64,000 nucleotides of DNA from Actinoalloteichus_B caeruleus. GTDB lineage: Bacteria; Actinomycetota; Actinomycetes; Mycobacteriales; Pseudonocardiaceae. A program made the translations under genes and the position numbers. The stretch is taken from NCBI RefSeq assembly GCF_000718005.1, contig NZ_JODV01000001.1. One strand, 5' to 3'. The notes beneath the pieces were generated by a model, which ran no database searches, was not told the origin of the DNA, and was given only the letters and a program-made list of their open reading frames with translations. This document shows, one piece after another, positions 7,359-15,986 of this stretch (positions within the stretch are counted from its first letter, which is position 1; each line of letters begins with the position of its first letter).

Positions 7359-8501
7359 TCAGTCCCGCGCCACCCCGTCGAGCGCGGCCACCACGTCCCG
7401 GACGAGGTCGTCCGAATCCTCGCAGCCGGCGGAGAACCGGACGAACCCCGGCGCGACGGCGTCGCCCCACTGGGCTCGTCGGTCCACCGTCGAGTGCACG
7501 CCGCCGAAACTGGTCGCCTCGGCGAGCAGCGAGCTGCGCCGGACCAGCTGGGAGACGCAGGAGGCGTCCGGCAGTTCGAAGCGGAACACGCCGCCGAACC
7601 GGCGCATCTGCGCCCTGGCCACCGCGTGGGACGGGTCGCCGGGAAGCCCTGGCCACCGCAGGTTCGTGACGAGCGGATGTCCCTCGAGCGCCGCGCACAG
7701 CGCCGCCGCGTTCTCCGCCTGCCGGGCCAGCCGGAGGTCGAGCGTGCTCAGGCTGCGGTGGGCGAGCCACGCCTCGAAGGGGCCGGGCAGGGAACCGTCC
7801 CGCCCGCGCCCGGCCCGGAGCCGGTCGGCCAACTCGGGATCGGCGGTCGACACGTGCCCCAGGAGCAGGTCGCTGTGCCCCGTCAACGCCTTGGTGTCAC
7901 TGGCGACGACCACGTCCGCCCCCAGTTCGAGCGGCCGCTGGCCCAGTGGCGTCGCGGTCGTGTTGTCGACGGCGACCAGGGCACCGACCCGCCGCGCCAT
8001 CGCGGACAGCGCGGCGATGTCGCACACGTCGAGACCGGGGTTCGCCGGAGTCTCCAACAGCACCAGGCACGCGCCGGCCAGGACCTCGTCCGACCAGGGT
8101 CCCCTGGCCGGTACCTCCCGGACCGTGACGCCGGTCCTGGCCAGGTCGGCCGCGGCGAAGTTCCTCGTCCCGTAGTACCCGTCGGCTGGCAGCACGACCG
8201 TGTCCCCTGGCCGGGGGACCGCGCGGAGCAGGGCGCTGATCGCGGCCATCCCCGACGGGAACAGCACGCACTGCCCACCGTCGAGCGAGCCGATGGACTC
8301 CTCAAGAGCGGTCCAGCTGGGGTTTCCCGACCGGCCGTACTCCACCGCACCGGGGACGGCGGGCATGTCCTCCGCTCCCGCCAGGTGGTACGGGGCCGCG
8401 AAGACTGGCCCGGGGCGCAACGGCGCGCCCGTCCTCGGTGGTTCGTGCCCGGCGTGCACGCACCGGGTCCCGTCGCCCCACTCCGCTGCCCCTGAACTCA
8501 C
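7359..8501 (-). CDS. Cystathionine gamma-lyase/synthase-family PLP enzyme
   Basis: 380 residues of the Cys/Met metabolism PLP-dependent family (fold type I). Key motifs are YGRSGNPSWTALEESI near the N terminus, LFPSGMAAISALLRAV, the VAVDNTTATPLGQRPLELGAD cofactor-binding run (Asp in VDNT) and the PLP lysine in ASDTKALTGHSDLLLGHV. Substrate (cystathionine, homocysteine or methionine) cannot be fixed from sequence; the cysteine dioxygenase downstream on the same strand suggests cysteine release. GTG at 8501 overlaps the gpsA stop as GTGA and has GGCGGAG upstream, so translation is coupled to gpsA; a GTG at 8507 is an alternative. Confidence 0.9.
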   Translation of the reverse strand: MSSGAAEWGDGTRCVHAGHEPPRTGAPLRPGPVFAAPYHLAGAEDMPAVPGAVEYGRSGNPSWTALEESIGSLDGGQCVLFPSGMAAISALLRAVPRPGDTVVLPADGYYGTRNFAAADLARTGVTVREVPARGPWSDEVLAGACLVLLETPANPGLDVCDIAALSAMARRVGALVAVDNTTATPLGQRPLELGADVVVASDTKALTGHSDLLLGHVSTADPELADRLRAGRGRDGSLPGPFEAWLAHRSLSTLDLRLARQAENAAALCAALEGHPLVTNLRWPGLPGDPSHAVARAQMRRFGGVFRFELPDASCVSQLVRRSSLLAEATSFGGVHSTVDRRAQWGDAVAPGFVRFSAGCEDSDDLVRDVVAALDGVARD

Positions 8502-9517
8502 GACCACTCCGCCTTCCTCGCCCTACCGAGCAGGGCGGACGCCATCGCCCGAGGAGCGAGCCCCTCGTGGCAGACCCGGTGCACCGCGTCGGTGATGGGC
8601 ATCTCGACGCCGTGGCGCATCGCGAGTTCCCGGATCGACGAGCACGACTTCACACCCTCGGCGACCTGTCCGTTGCCGGCGGCGGTGGCCTCGGCCAGCG
8701 TGGCGCCGCCGCCCAACCGGCCCCCGAAGGTGCGGTTCCGCGACAGCGGGGAGGAACAGGTCGCGACGAGATCCCCCATGCCGGCCAGGCCCGCGAAGGT
8801 CTGCGGGTCGGCGCCCAGCGCGGCACCGAGGCGGGCGATCTCGGCGAGACCCCGGGTGATCAGCGTCGCCGCCGTGTTCTCCCCGAAGCCGAGGCCGCCG
8901 GCGATCCCGCAGGCGAGGGCGATCACGTTCTTGCAGGCGCCACCGAGCTCGCAACCGACGACGTCGCTGTTGGTGTAGGGCCGGAAGTAGCCGGTGGAGC
9001 TGGCGCGCTGGAGCGCGAGCGCCAACGCCGGGTCCTCGGCCGCGACCACGCTGGCCGTGGGCTGCTCGTCGGCGATCTCCTTCGCCAGGTTCGGCCCCGT
9101 GACGACGGCCACCCGGTCACCACCCACCCCGGCGACCTCGCTGATGACCTCACTCATGCGTTTCAGGCTGCCCAGTTCGACGCCCTTGGCCAGGCTGACC
9201 AACGGAGCCGCCGGCGGCAGCAGGGAGCGCCACGACTCGAGGTTGGCCCGCAGCGTCTGGCTCGGCACGGCGAGCACCACCGCCTCGGCGCCCCGGAGCG
9301 CGGCCTCCGGGTCCGCGGTGGCCGTCAGGTTCGCCGGCAGCGGGACCCCGGGGAGGTAGTCGGGATTGGAACGGCTGGTGGTGACCGCCTCCGCGACCTC
9401 GGTGCGGCGCGCGCACAGCACGACCTCCCGACCGGCGTCGGCCAGCACCTTCGCGAACGCGGTACCCCAGGACCCGGCGCCGAGCACCGCGACGCGGTGC
9501 GGGACGGGGGCGTTCAC
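8498..9517 (-). CDS. gpsA: NAD(P)-dependent glycerol-3-phosphate dehydrogenase
   Basis: 339 residues; reduces dihydroxyacetone phosphate to sn-glycerol 3-phosphate for phospholipid synthesis. The Rossmann motif VLGAGSWGTAFAKVLADAG is at residues 10-28, LAKGVELGSLKRMSE and VTGPNLAKEI follow, and the active-site GACKNVIALACGIAGGLGFG with its lysine is clear, as is the C-terminal ITDAVHRVCHEG. GTG start at 9517 overlaps the stop of plsC by GTGA; its own stop overlaps the next gene in the same way. The order acyltransferase-gpsA-ddl region is shared with M. tuberculosis (gpdA2). Confidence 0.97.
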   Translation of the reverse strand: MNAPVPHRVAVLGAGSWGTAFAKVLADAGREVVLCARRTEVAEAVTTSRSNPDYLPGVPLPANLTATADPEAALRGAEAVVLAVPSQTLRANLESWRSLLPPAAPLVSLAKGVELGSLKRMSEVISEVAGVGGDRVAVVTGPNLAKEIADEQPTASVVAAEDPALALALQRASSTGYFRPYTNSDVVGCELGGACKNVIALACGIAGGLGFGENTAATLITRGLAEIARLGAALGADPQTFAGLAGMGDLVATCSSPLSRNRTFGGRLGGGATLAEATAAGNGQVAEGVKSCSSIRELAMRHGVEMPITDAVHRVCHEGLAPRAMASALLGRARKAEWS

Positions 9518-10368
9518 GCCCGCTCCACCGGGGAGTCCCCGTCCTTCCCCGGCCGTCGTTCGGCGTCGGTGGCCGCGTCGGCCGCGCCGTCCACCGGGTC
9601 GGTGGCGCTCCCGGCGGCGTCCCCGTCGGAGGCGGCGGAGTCGGTGCCGCTCCGGCCGCCGGGCCGGTGGAAGGCCACCGGGGGTGTCTCGTTCCGCACG
9701 GACCCCAACAGGTCGCGCACCCCGCTCATCACGGCGTCGGTCACCTCGCGGAGCAGCGCCGCGTCCCGGGGGCGTCCCCGGTAGGCATCGAGGTCAACGG
9801 GTTCCCCGAACTCGACGACCACCCGACGACGGCGCGGGGAGGGGCGGAACTTCTTGGTCTGGTAGTCGTGCACCTCGTGCGTGCCCCAGTTCACGGCCGG
9901 GATCACCGGGACGTCGGTGTCCAGCGCGAGCCGCGCGACACCGGTCTTGGAGTACATCGGCCATCGTTCGGGGTCCCGCCCGACGGTCCCCTCCGGGTAG
10001 ATGACGACCACCTTCCCGGCACCCAGTCCCTCGACCGCCGCGCGCAGGCTCCGCTGGGCGTCCCCGGAACCCCGGTACACCGGGATCTGGCCGGCACCGC
10101 GCAGGAGCGATCCCACCACGGGCACCTTCCACAGGCTGTGCTTGGCCATGAACCGCGGAACCCGGCCGGCGGAGTGCACGGCGACGGCGTCGTACACCGG
10201 GTCGATCTCGGAGATGTGGTTGCACACCACCAGGGCGCCGCCCTCACGGGGGAGACGATCACCACCACGGAATTCGTTGCGGGAGAACAACCGGATCGCC
10301 GGGTAGAACACGGCTGCGGCGAACCCGACCCAGAACCCCCCCTTTTCCCTGGTCACCTTGGTGGTCAC
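9514..10368 (-). CDS. plsC: 1-acyl-sn-glycerol-3-phosphate acyltransferase
   Basis: 284 residues of the PlsC family, acylating lysophosphatidic acid at the membrane. A hydrophobic N-terminal stretch (GFWVGFAAAVFYPAIRLF) precedes the four motifs: NHISEIDP (HX4D catalytic pair), MAKHSLWKVPVVGSLLRGAG, VIYPEGTVGRD and VIPAVNWGTHEV. The last 45 residues are an Asp/Ala/Thr/Ser-rich disordered tail not needed for catalysis. GTG at 10368 has GAGGGCTGG upstream. It heads a coupled run plsC-gpsA-PLP enzyme, tying acylation to glycerol 3-phosphate supply. Confidence 0.93.
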   Translation of the reverse strand: MTTKVTREKGGFWVGFAAAVFYPAIRLFSRNEFRGGDRLPREGGALVVCNHISEIDPVYDAVAVHSAGRVPRFMAKHSLWKVPVVGSLLRGAGQIPVYRGSGDAQRSLRAAVEGLGAGKVVVIYPEGTVGRDPERWPMYSKTGVARLALDTDVPVIPAVNWGTHEVHDYQTKKFRPSPRRRRVVVEFGEPVDLDAYRGRPRDAALLREVTDAVMSGVRDLLGSVRNETPPVAFHRPGGRSGTDSAASDGDAAGSATDPVDGAADAATDAERRPGKDGDSPVERA

Positions 10369-10492
10369 CCAGCCCTCCCTCGTCCTCGGCCGGCGGTGGG
10401 TCGCGCATCGGCCTGCCGCGAGTGTGCCCACCGCCTGTCCGACAGGTTAGGCGGGGGTCTCGCCAGAACACCACGACGTCGGTCAGGATGGT

Positions 10493-11173
10493 GTGGTGGA
10501 TGGCGGTGTGGACCTGTTGATCCCGGTCAAGATGCTGCATGCGGCCAAGTCGCGGCTGCTCGGCGCGCTCGATGGCGGCGCGCGGGACCCGCGCCTGCAC
10601 TCCTCCCTGGTCATCGCGTTGGCGTTGGACACGGCGACAGCGGCCAGGGAGGCGGTGGGCGTGCGGCGAGTGCACGTGTTGACCGCGGACTCGACCACGG
10701 CGGCGGCGGTGCGGGCGGACGGGTTCTCCGTCGTGACCGATCACCACGACGCCGGGCTGAACGCGGCGCTCAGGCACGGGTCGGAGTGGCTGCGCAACCA
10801 CGTCGGGGCGGACCGGATCGGCGCGTTGCAGGCCGACCTGCCGGCCCTGACGGCGCTCGAACTCGGTGCCGCCATCGCGGCAGCCGGCCAGAGCCGGGGG
10901 TTCTGCCCCGACCGACAAGGCACGGGCACGACCTTCCTGCTGGCCGCGCGGGGTGAGGCCCTGGACCCCCGGTTCGGGGTCGGTTCGGCCCGCCGGCACC
11001 GGGAGGCGGGAGCGGTGGAGCTGCGCGGGAGCTGGCCGACGCTGCGCTGCGACGTGGACACCGCCGCCGACCTGGGTGAGGCGGCGAGCCTCGGGCTGGG
11101 CCCCAGGACGGCGGAGCTGTTCGAGCGGGCGGACCAGGTGGGCGCGCGTCGGCCGGCGCGCCGGGGGGCATGA
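10493..11173 (+). CDS. cofC: 2-phospho-L-lactate/phosphoenolpyruvate guanylyltransferase (coenzyme F420 synthesis)
   Basis: 226 residues of the CofC/FbiD family, which transfers GMP to phosphoenolpyruvate or phospholactate to start F420 synthesis. Visible features are the nucleotide-binding LLIPVKMLHAAKSRL, VHVLTADSTTAAAV, the substrate loop IGALQADLPALT and FCPDRQGTGTTFLLAA, then RCDVDTAADLGEA near the C terminus. The mycobacterial orthologue Rv2983 (fbiD), in the same synteny, uses phosphoenolpyruvate, so that substrate is likely. The first codons are GTG GTG; a CAGGAT box six bases before the second (10496) could make this a leaderless gene. Confidence 0.93.
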   Translation: MVDGGVDLLIPVKMLHAAKSRLLGALDGGARDPRLHSSLVIALALDTATAAREAVGVRRVHVLTADSTTAAAVRADGFSVVTDHHDAGLNAALRHGSEWLRNHVGADRIGALQADLPALTALELGAAIAAAGQSRGFCPDRQGTGTTFLLAARGEALDPRFGVGSARRHREAGAVELRGSWPTLRCDVDTAADLGEAASLGLGPRTAELFERADQVGARRPARRGA

Positions 11174-11269
11174 CCGGCCCGGCGCCCACCGGACGGCGGG
11201 GCGAGCGGCCACGGCCGCCCCTCGCCGCCACCCGGAGCGGTGCGCACCGGGGCTGGCTACGGTGGCGCG

Positions 11270-11626
11270 GTGGCCACCTCACCCACCCCGCCGCCGGGAA
11301 CCTCGCCCACCGGTGGGACGACCTCGCCCCACCACCCCGACGGCACCGGGTCCCCGTCACCGCCGCCGAGGCGGGCCGAGCAGGCCACGGTGTGCGACAT
11401 CCTCGACGACGGTTCGCTGACGGTGCTGCGGGACGACGGACTCCTGGTGGACGTGCCGGCGGTCGCGGTGACCTCGGGCGGCTGGATCGCGCCGCGGAGC
11501 GGCCAACGCGTCACGGTGTGGCGCGCCGCCGACGGCACGGTCGCCCTCGTTCTCCCACCCGCCGTGCCGCCGTCGCCGGATGTTCACCCCAATGCGCGTA
11601 TCTCCTGGCCCGTTGGGGGTCGTTGA
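11270..11626 (+). CDS. Small hypothetical protein with a C-terminal beta-rich domain
   Basis: 118 residues, not recognised. The first 40 residues are Pro/Ser/Thr/Gly-rich and probably unstructured. The rest (EQATVCDILDDGSLTVLRDD through TVWRAADGTVALVLPP) alternates short strands and turns like a small beta barrel. The start was set at GTG 11270 because a -10 hexamer TACGGT (11258-11263) stands exactly six bases before it, the layout of several leaderless genes in this window. Its TGA overlaps the GAGGAGG ribosome site of ppk, so the two are probably co-transcribed. Confidence 0.65.
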   Translation: MATSPTPPPGTSPTGGTTSPHHPDGTGSPSPPPRRAEQATVCDILDDGSLTVLRDDGLLVDVPAVAVTSGGWIAPRSGQRVTVWRAADGTVALVLPPAVPPSPDVHPNARISWPVGGR

Positions 11627-11644
11627 GGAGGACAATGGGGACTC

Positions 11645-13981
11645 GTGGAAGCGGAGCGTGGGACGGGTCGACGGGATCGGGCGGACGAGCGGACGGACAT
11701 CGGCGCGGGCGCCGAGGGGCGGTCGGAGCGGACCGGTCCATCGGGTTCCCCGGCTCCGGGGGCCGACCTGGCGGCGGTGGTCGCGCCACGCCCCGTCGCC
11801 GCCGGAGCGGAGCGACCGCGTCCCGCCGGTGACGCCCAGAGCGCCGCGATCTCCCACGGCGGCCACTCCGGTCGCGCCTTCCCCCCGGCTCCCCCCGCGG
11901 CGACCCCGACCGAGCCGACCTCGACCGGGCTGCCGGAGGACCGCTACCTGAACCGGGAGCTGTCCTGGCTCGACTTCAACGCGCGAGTGCTGGCGCTGGC
12001 CGAGGACGACTCCCAGCCGCTGCTGGAACGCGCGAAGTTCCTGGCGATCTTCGCCGAGAACCTCGACGAGTTCTACATGGTGCGGGTCGCCGGCCTGAAA
12101 CGCCGCGACGAGACGGGGCTCTCCGTCCGCAGCTCCGACGGGCTGTCACCCCGCGAACAGCTCGCCAGGATCTCCGCCCGGACGCAGGAACTGGCCGAGC
12201 AGCACGCCAACGCCTTCCTCGACGACATCCGCCCCGCGTTGGAGACCCACGGGTTGCGCATCGTCCGGTGGAGCGACCTCAGCAGGGCCGAGCAGCACCT
12301 CATGTCGATCTACTTCGGCGAGCAGGTGTTCCCGGTGCTGACGCCCCTCGCGGTCGACCCCGCCCACCCGTTCCCCTACATCTCCGGGCTGTCGCTGAAC
12401 CTCGCCGTCATCGTCCGGGACTCCTCCAGCGGCGCTCCCCGCTTCGCCCGGGTCAAGGTGCCGAACAACGTGCCCCGGCTGATCCAGGTGCAGCCCAGCG
12501 GCGAGACGACCGCGATCACCTTCCTCCCGCTGGAGGAGCTGATCGCCGCTCACCTCGACCGGCTCTTCGCCGGCATGGAGGTGATGGAGCACCACGTGTT
12601 CCGGGTGACCCGCAACGCCGACCTGGAGGTGGAGGAGGACCGCGACGAGGACCTCCTCCAGGCCCTGGAACGGGAACTCGCCCGTCGCCGGTTCGGACCG
12701 CCGGTGCGGCTGGAGGTCTCCGACGCCATGAGCCCGCACACCCTGGAGCTGCTGCTGCGCGAACTGGACGTCGACCCGAACGACGTCGTCCGGGTCCCGG
12801 GGCCGCTCGACCTGTCCTGCCTGTCGTTGCTCCACCGGGTCGACCTCCCCCAGCTCAAGGACCGCCCCTTCGTCCCCGCGACCAACCCCGCCTTCGGCGA
12901 GGGTGAGACGCCCAAGGACGTCTTCGCGATGCTGCGCCGCCGGGACATCCTGGTGCACCACCCCTACGAGTCGTTCTCGACGAGCGTGCAGCGCTTCGTC
13001 GAACAGGCCGCGGCCGACCCGAAGGTGCTGGCGATCAAGCAGACGCTGTACCGCACCTCGGGCGACTCCCCGATCGTCGACGCCCTGATCGACGCGGCCG
13101 AGGCGGGCAAGCAGGTCGTGGCGCTGGTCGAGATCAAGGCGCGCTTCGACGAACAGGCCAACATCCGGTGGGCCCGGGCGTTGGAGCGGGCCGGGGTGCA
13201 CGTGGTGTACGGGCTCGTCGGCCTGAAGACCCACTGCAAGGTGGCGTTGGTGGTGCGGCAGGAGGGCACCACGATCCGCCGGTACTGCCACATCGGCACC
13301 GGGAACTACAACCCGAAGACGGCGAGGACCTACGAGGACATCGGGCTGCTCACCTCGGAACCCGACCTCGGCGCCGACCTCACGGACCTGTTCAACTCCC
13401 TCACCGGCTACGCCAGCCAGACCGCCTACCGCAGCATCCTGGTCGCGCCGCACGGTGTCCGGCGCGGCATCATCGAACGGATCGACGGGGAGATCGAGCG
13501 GGCCAGGGCCGGTGAGCTCAGCGGAGTCCGCATCAAGGTGAACGCCCTAGTGGACGAGCAGGTCATCGATGCCCTGTACCGCGCGTCCCAGGCGGGCGTC
13601 CCGGTGGAGGTCGTGGTGCGCGGCATCTGCGCGCTCCGGCCGGGGATCCCCGGGTTGTCCGACCGGATCCACGTCCGATCCATCCTGGGCCGGTTCCTGG
13701 AGCACTCCCGCATCTACCACTTCGTGGGCGCGGGTGAGCGCTGGATCGGCAGCGCGGACATGATGCACCGCAACCTGGACCGGCGGATCGAGATCCAGGT
13801 GCGCATCACCGACCCGGACCTCGTCGACCAACTCGACTCGGTCATGCGTTCGGCGTTGCACCCGTCCGTCCGCTGCTGGGTGCTGGGGCCGGACGGGGAG
13901 TGGGACCCCTCACCCACCGAGGGCGAGCGGGTCCGGGACCACCAGTACGAACTGCTGCGCCGGTACCAGGCCACCGGGTGA
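11645..13981 (+). CDS. ppk: Polyphosphate kinase
   Basis: 778 residues; PPK1 builds polyphosphate from ATP and can run in reverse. The N domain begins at RYLNRELSWLDFNARVLALA (about residue 100), followed by KFLAIFAENLDEFYMVRVAG. The autophosphorylated histidine is in YGLVGLKTHCKVALV, with IGTGNYNPKTARTYEDIGL after it, and the second active histidine in the GSADMMHRNLDRR segment. Roughly 95 N-terminal residues are Ala/Pro/Gly/Arg-rich and extend beyond the conserved protein. GTG 11645 follows GAGGAGG at a rather long 13 bases. Orthologous to Rv2984 in position and neighbours. Confidence 0.96.
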   Translation: MEAERGTGRRDRADERTDIGAGAEGRSERTGPSGSPAPGADLAAVVAPRPVAAGAERPRPAGDAQSAAISHGGHSGRAFPPAPPAATPTEPTSTGLPEDRYLNRELSWLDFNARVLALAEDDSQPLLERAKFLAIFAENLDEFYMVRVAGLKRRDETGLSVRSSDGLSPREQLARISARTQELAEQHANAFLDDIRPALETHGLRIVRWSDLSRAEQHLMSIYFGEQVFPVLTPLAVDPAHPFPYISGLSLNLAVIVRDSSSGAPRFARVKVPNNVPRLIQVQPSGETTAITFLPLEELIAAHLDRLFAGMEVMEHHVFRVTRNADLEVEEDRDEDLLQALERELARRRFGPPVRLEVSDAMSPHTLELLLRELDVDPNDVVRVPGPLDLSCLSLLHRVDLPQLKDRPFVPATNPAFGEGETPKDVFAMLRRRDILVHHPYESFSTSVQRFVEQAAADPKVLAIKQTLYRTSGDSPIVDALIDAAEAGKQVVALVEIKARFDEQANIRWARALERAGVHVVYGLVGLKTHCKVALVVRQEGTTIRRYCHIGTGNYNPKTARTYEDIGLLTSEPDLGADLTDLFNSLTGYASQTAYRSILVAPHGVRRGIIERIDGEIERARAGELSGVRIKVNALVDEQVIDALYRASQAGVPVEVVVRGICALRPGIPGLSDRIHVRSILGRFLEHSRIYHFVGAGERWIGSADMMHRNLDRRIEIQVRITDPDLVDQLDSVMRSALHPSVRCWVLGPDGEWDPSPTEGERVRDHQYELLRRYQATG

Positions 13982-14061
13982 GACGCGCGCTCCCCAGGTA
14001 GGTTCTCGTCGGCGCGGAGGAGCGCGCCGGACGGGTTGGCGCACACGGGCTGGTAGGGGCA

Positions 14062-14985
14062 GTGGCGAGCAGCAGGGATACGCGAACGGTGCGGGCGGCC
14101 GGCGCGGTGGTGTGGCGCTGGCGGTCGACCGGGCACGGGGCGGAGGTCGCCGTGGTGCACCGCTCCCGCTACGACGACTGGTCGTTGCCCAAGGGGAAGC
14201 GGAACCCCCGCGAGACCCGGCAGGCCACCGCCGTCCGGGAGGTCGCCGAGGAGACGGGTATGGCGGTCGCCCTGGGCAGGTCGCTCGGCTCGGTCCGCTA
14301 CCGGGTCCTCTCGCCGGACGGCGCGGGGCGCAAGGTGGTCGAGTACTTCAGCGCCCACGCCCTCGGTGGGGACTTCGGGCCGGGGGACGAGGTCGACGAC
14401 CTGCGGTGGCTTCCCGTCCACGAGGCGAGGGCCGTCCTAACCAGGGAGGCCGACCGGCAGGTGCTGGACCGCTTCGCCGCCGCGCCACCAGACCTGCGGA
14501 CGGTGCTGCTGGTCCGGCACGCCAGGGCGGGGAGCCGGGAGGAGTGGGCGGGCGCCGACGAGTTCCGGCCGCTCAGCGGACGTGGCCGGAAACAGGCCGA
14601 GGCGCTGGCGGACCTGTTGCCGGTGTTCGGGCCGACCCGGGTGCACTCGGCACCGATGACGCGGTGCCTCGACACGGTGTCGCCGGTGGCGAGGGCGCTG
14701 GGCGTGGCGGTGGTCGCGGAACCCGCGCTGACCGAGGAGGCGTTCGCTCGGGAGCCGGCTGCGGCCGAGGACCGCCTGTTGGCGTTGGTCGGGCTGCCGG
14801 AGACCGTGGTGGTGTGCAGCCAGGGCGGGGCGATTCCCAGCCTGCTGTCCCGGCTGGCGGCCAACGGCGGGGTGGAACTCCCGGCCCCGCGCAGCCGCAA
14901 GGCGAGCACCTGGGTGTTGTCGTTCCTGCCCTCGCGGCCGGTGCTGGTGGCCGCCGACTACATCTCCAACCCGAGGGGCTGGTGA
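14062..14985 (+). CDS. mutT1: Nudix hydrolase fused to histidine phosphatase (MutT1 type)
   Basis: 307 residues in two domains. Residues 5-150 are a Nudix fold with the box GKRNPRETRQATAVREVAEE ending in TG; residues 150-307 are a SixA-like histidine phosphatase with the RH motif in VLLVRHARAGSREEW and a late CSQGG. In mycobacterial MutT1 the first domain converts 8-oxo-(d)GTP to the diphosphate and diadenosine polyphosphates to smaller products, and the second domain removes the remaining phosphate. This keeps oxidised guanine out of DNA and RNA. It follows ppk as Rv2985 follows Rv2984. GTG 14062 has TAGGGGCA directly upstream. Confidence 0.94.
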   Translation: MASSRDTRTVRAAGAVVWRWRSTGHGAEVAVVHRSRYDDWSLPKGKRNPRETRQATAVREVAEETGMAVALGRSLGSVRYRVLSPDGAGRKVVEYFSAHALGGDFGPGDEVDDLRWLPVHEARAVLTREADRQVLDRFAAAPPDLRTVLLVRHARAGSREEWAGADEFRPLSGRGRKQAEALADLLPVFGPTRVHSAPMTRCLDTVSPVARALGVAVVAEPALTEEAFAREPAAAEDRLLALVGLPETVVVCSQGGAIPSLLSRLAANGGVELPAPRSRKASTWVLSFLPSRPVLVAADYISNPRGW

Positions 14986-15016
14986 CGGGCCGACCGGCCG
15001 CGAGGGCGCCGAACGC

Positions 15017-15736
15017 TCAGCCGCCGCTGCGCGAGGTGGTGCGCCGGCTGGAACCACCCGTGCGGGACTTGGTGCCCCCGGAGGTGGACCGGCTGCCCGA
15101 TGTGCTCCTCGTCGACGTCGACGTGCTCCGGGTGGTGCCGGACGAACCGGAACGTCCGCTGCCGCTCTTCGTGGAGGACGAGCGGGGCTGGGGCACGCTG
15201 GACCGGGTACCGGTGCTCGTCTTGCGCCCCGTGGTCGACGTGGTGGACCGGCTCGAACCGCTGGTCCTGGTCGTCCCGGTTCGCCCCGTCGTCTGCCGGC
15301 TGGTGGTGGACTTCGTGGCCGTGGAGCGGCCGGTGCTCGTCCGCCCGGGCCCGGTCTTGCCAGTTCCCGTGGTCTTCGTGGGGGTGGTCCCACCACGGCC
15401 CCGGCCCGTGGTGGTCGTGGTGGTCGTGGTCGCCCTGGCGGCGGGCACCCTGGGCAGTTTCCGCTGCCCGCCCACGACCTCCCGGAAGTTGGTGCCGGGC
15501 CGGAACGCGGGAACGTTGGTGCGCTTCACGCGCACCGCCTCCCCGGTCCGGGGGTTGCGGGCGGTGCGTGCCGCCCTGGCCCGCTTCTCGAAGACCCCGA
15601 AACCGGAGATGTTGACCTTCTCGCCCTTCTGCACGCGGCGGACGATGAGGTCGAGGACTCCGTCGACCGCCGCGGTGGCGGTCTTGCGGTCGCCGATACG
15701 CTCGGCGAGTGCGTCGATGAGTTCGGCCTTGTTCAT
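15017..15736 (-). CDS. hupB: Histone-like protein HU with a Ser/Thr/Arg/Gly-rich C-terminal tail
   Basis: 239 residues. Residues 1-90 are a normal HU domain (MNKAELIDALAERIGD, VNISGFGVFEKRARAARTAR, RTNVPAFRPGTNFREVV) that bends DNA as a dimer. The remaining ~149 residues form a basic tail with no acidic residue and only about seven lysines but roughly 25 arginines, set among Thr, Ser and Gly and including eight consecutive threonines. In mycobacteria and Streptomyces the equivalent tail is Lys/Ala-rich (PAKKA repeats). ATG at 15736 has GAGAGGGAC upstream. Located between mutT1 and leuD, as Rv2986c. Confidence 0.95.
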   Translation of the reverse strand: MNKAELIDALAERIGDRKTATAAVDGVLDLIVRRVQKGEKVNISGFGVFEKRARAARTARNPRTGEAVRVKRTNVPAFRPGTNFREVVGGQRKLPRVPAARATTTTTTTTGRGRGGTTPTKTTGTGKTGPGRTSTGRSTATKSTTSRQTTGRTGTTRTSGSSRSTTSTTGRKTSTGTRSSVPQPRSSSTKSGSGRSGSSGTTRSTSTSTRSTSGSRSTSGGTKSRTGGSSRRTTSRSGG

Positions 15737-15789
15737 CTTCAGTCCCTCTCCCGAGACAAACACAGCGCCCTCGGCGATGCGCCGATTCT

Positions 15790-15809
15790 GTGCCTGTCAG
15801 GACAGGCAC
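15790..15809. promoter_or_regulatory. Perfect palindrome upstream of hupB
   Basis: GTGCCTGTC and GACAGGCAC form nine-base perfect arms separated by AG, centred about 63 bp before the hupB start and 178 bp after leuD. The short loop and absence of a T tract favour an operator over a terminator. The protein that binds is unknown. Confidence 0.5.
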
Positions 15810-15986
15810 CTGCGCCACGGTAAGCCGAGGTCGCGGGGGTCGCCATTCTGCGACAGGGGAAAACCGCGGTCATCGGGGCGGGAGTTGGCCCTGGCAGCGG
15901 GGAGTTCCGCCTCGCCTCGGCCGTGATCGGGACGCCCGGTGGACGCCGGTTCCCGTTGCGGCACAACGAGAACCGGCGCCAGGCCC

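Noticed and set aside
14112..15926. A long plus-strand open frame running through mutT1, across hupB on the opposite strand, and beyond
   Set aside because: It overlaps two well-supported genes and its product is Gly/Arg/Val-biased without motifs; such shadow frames are common at this G+C content.
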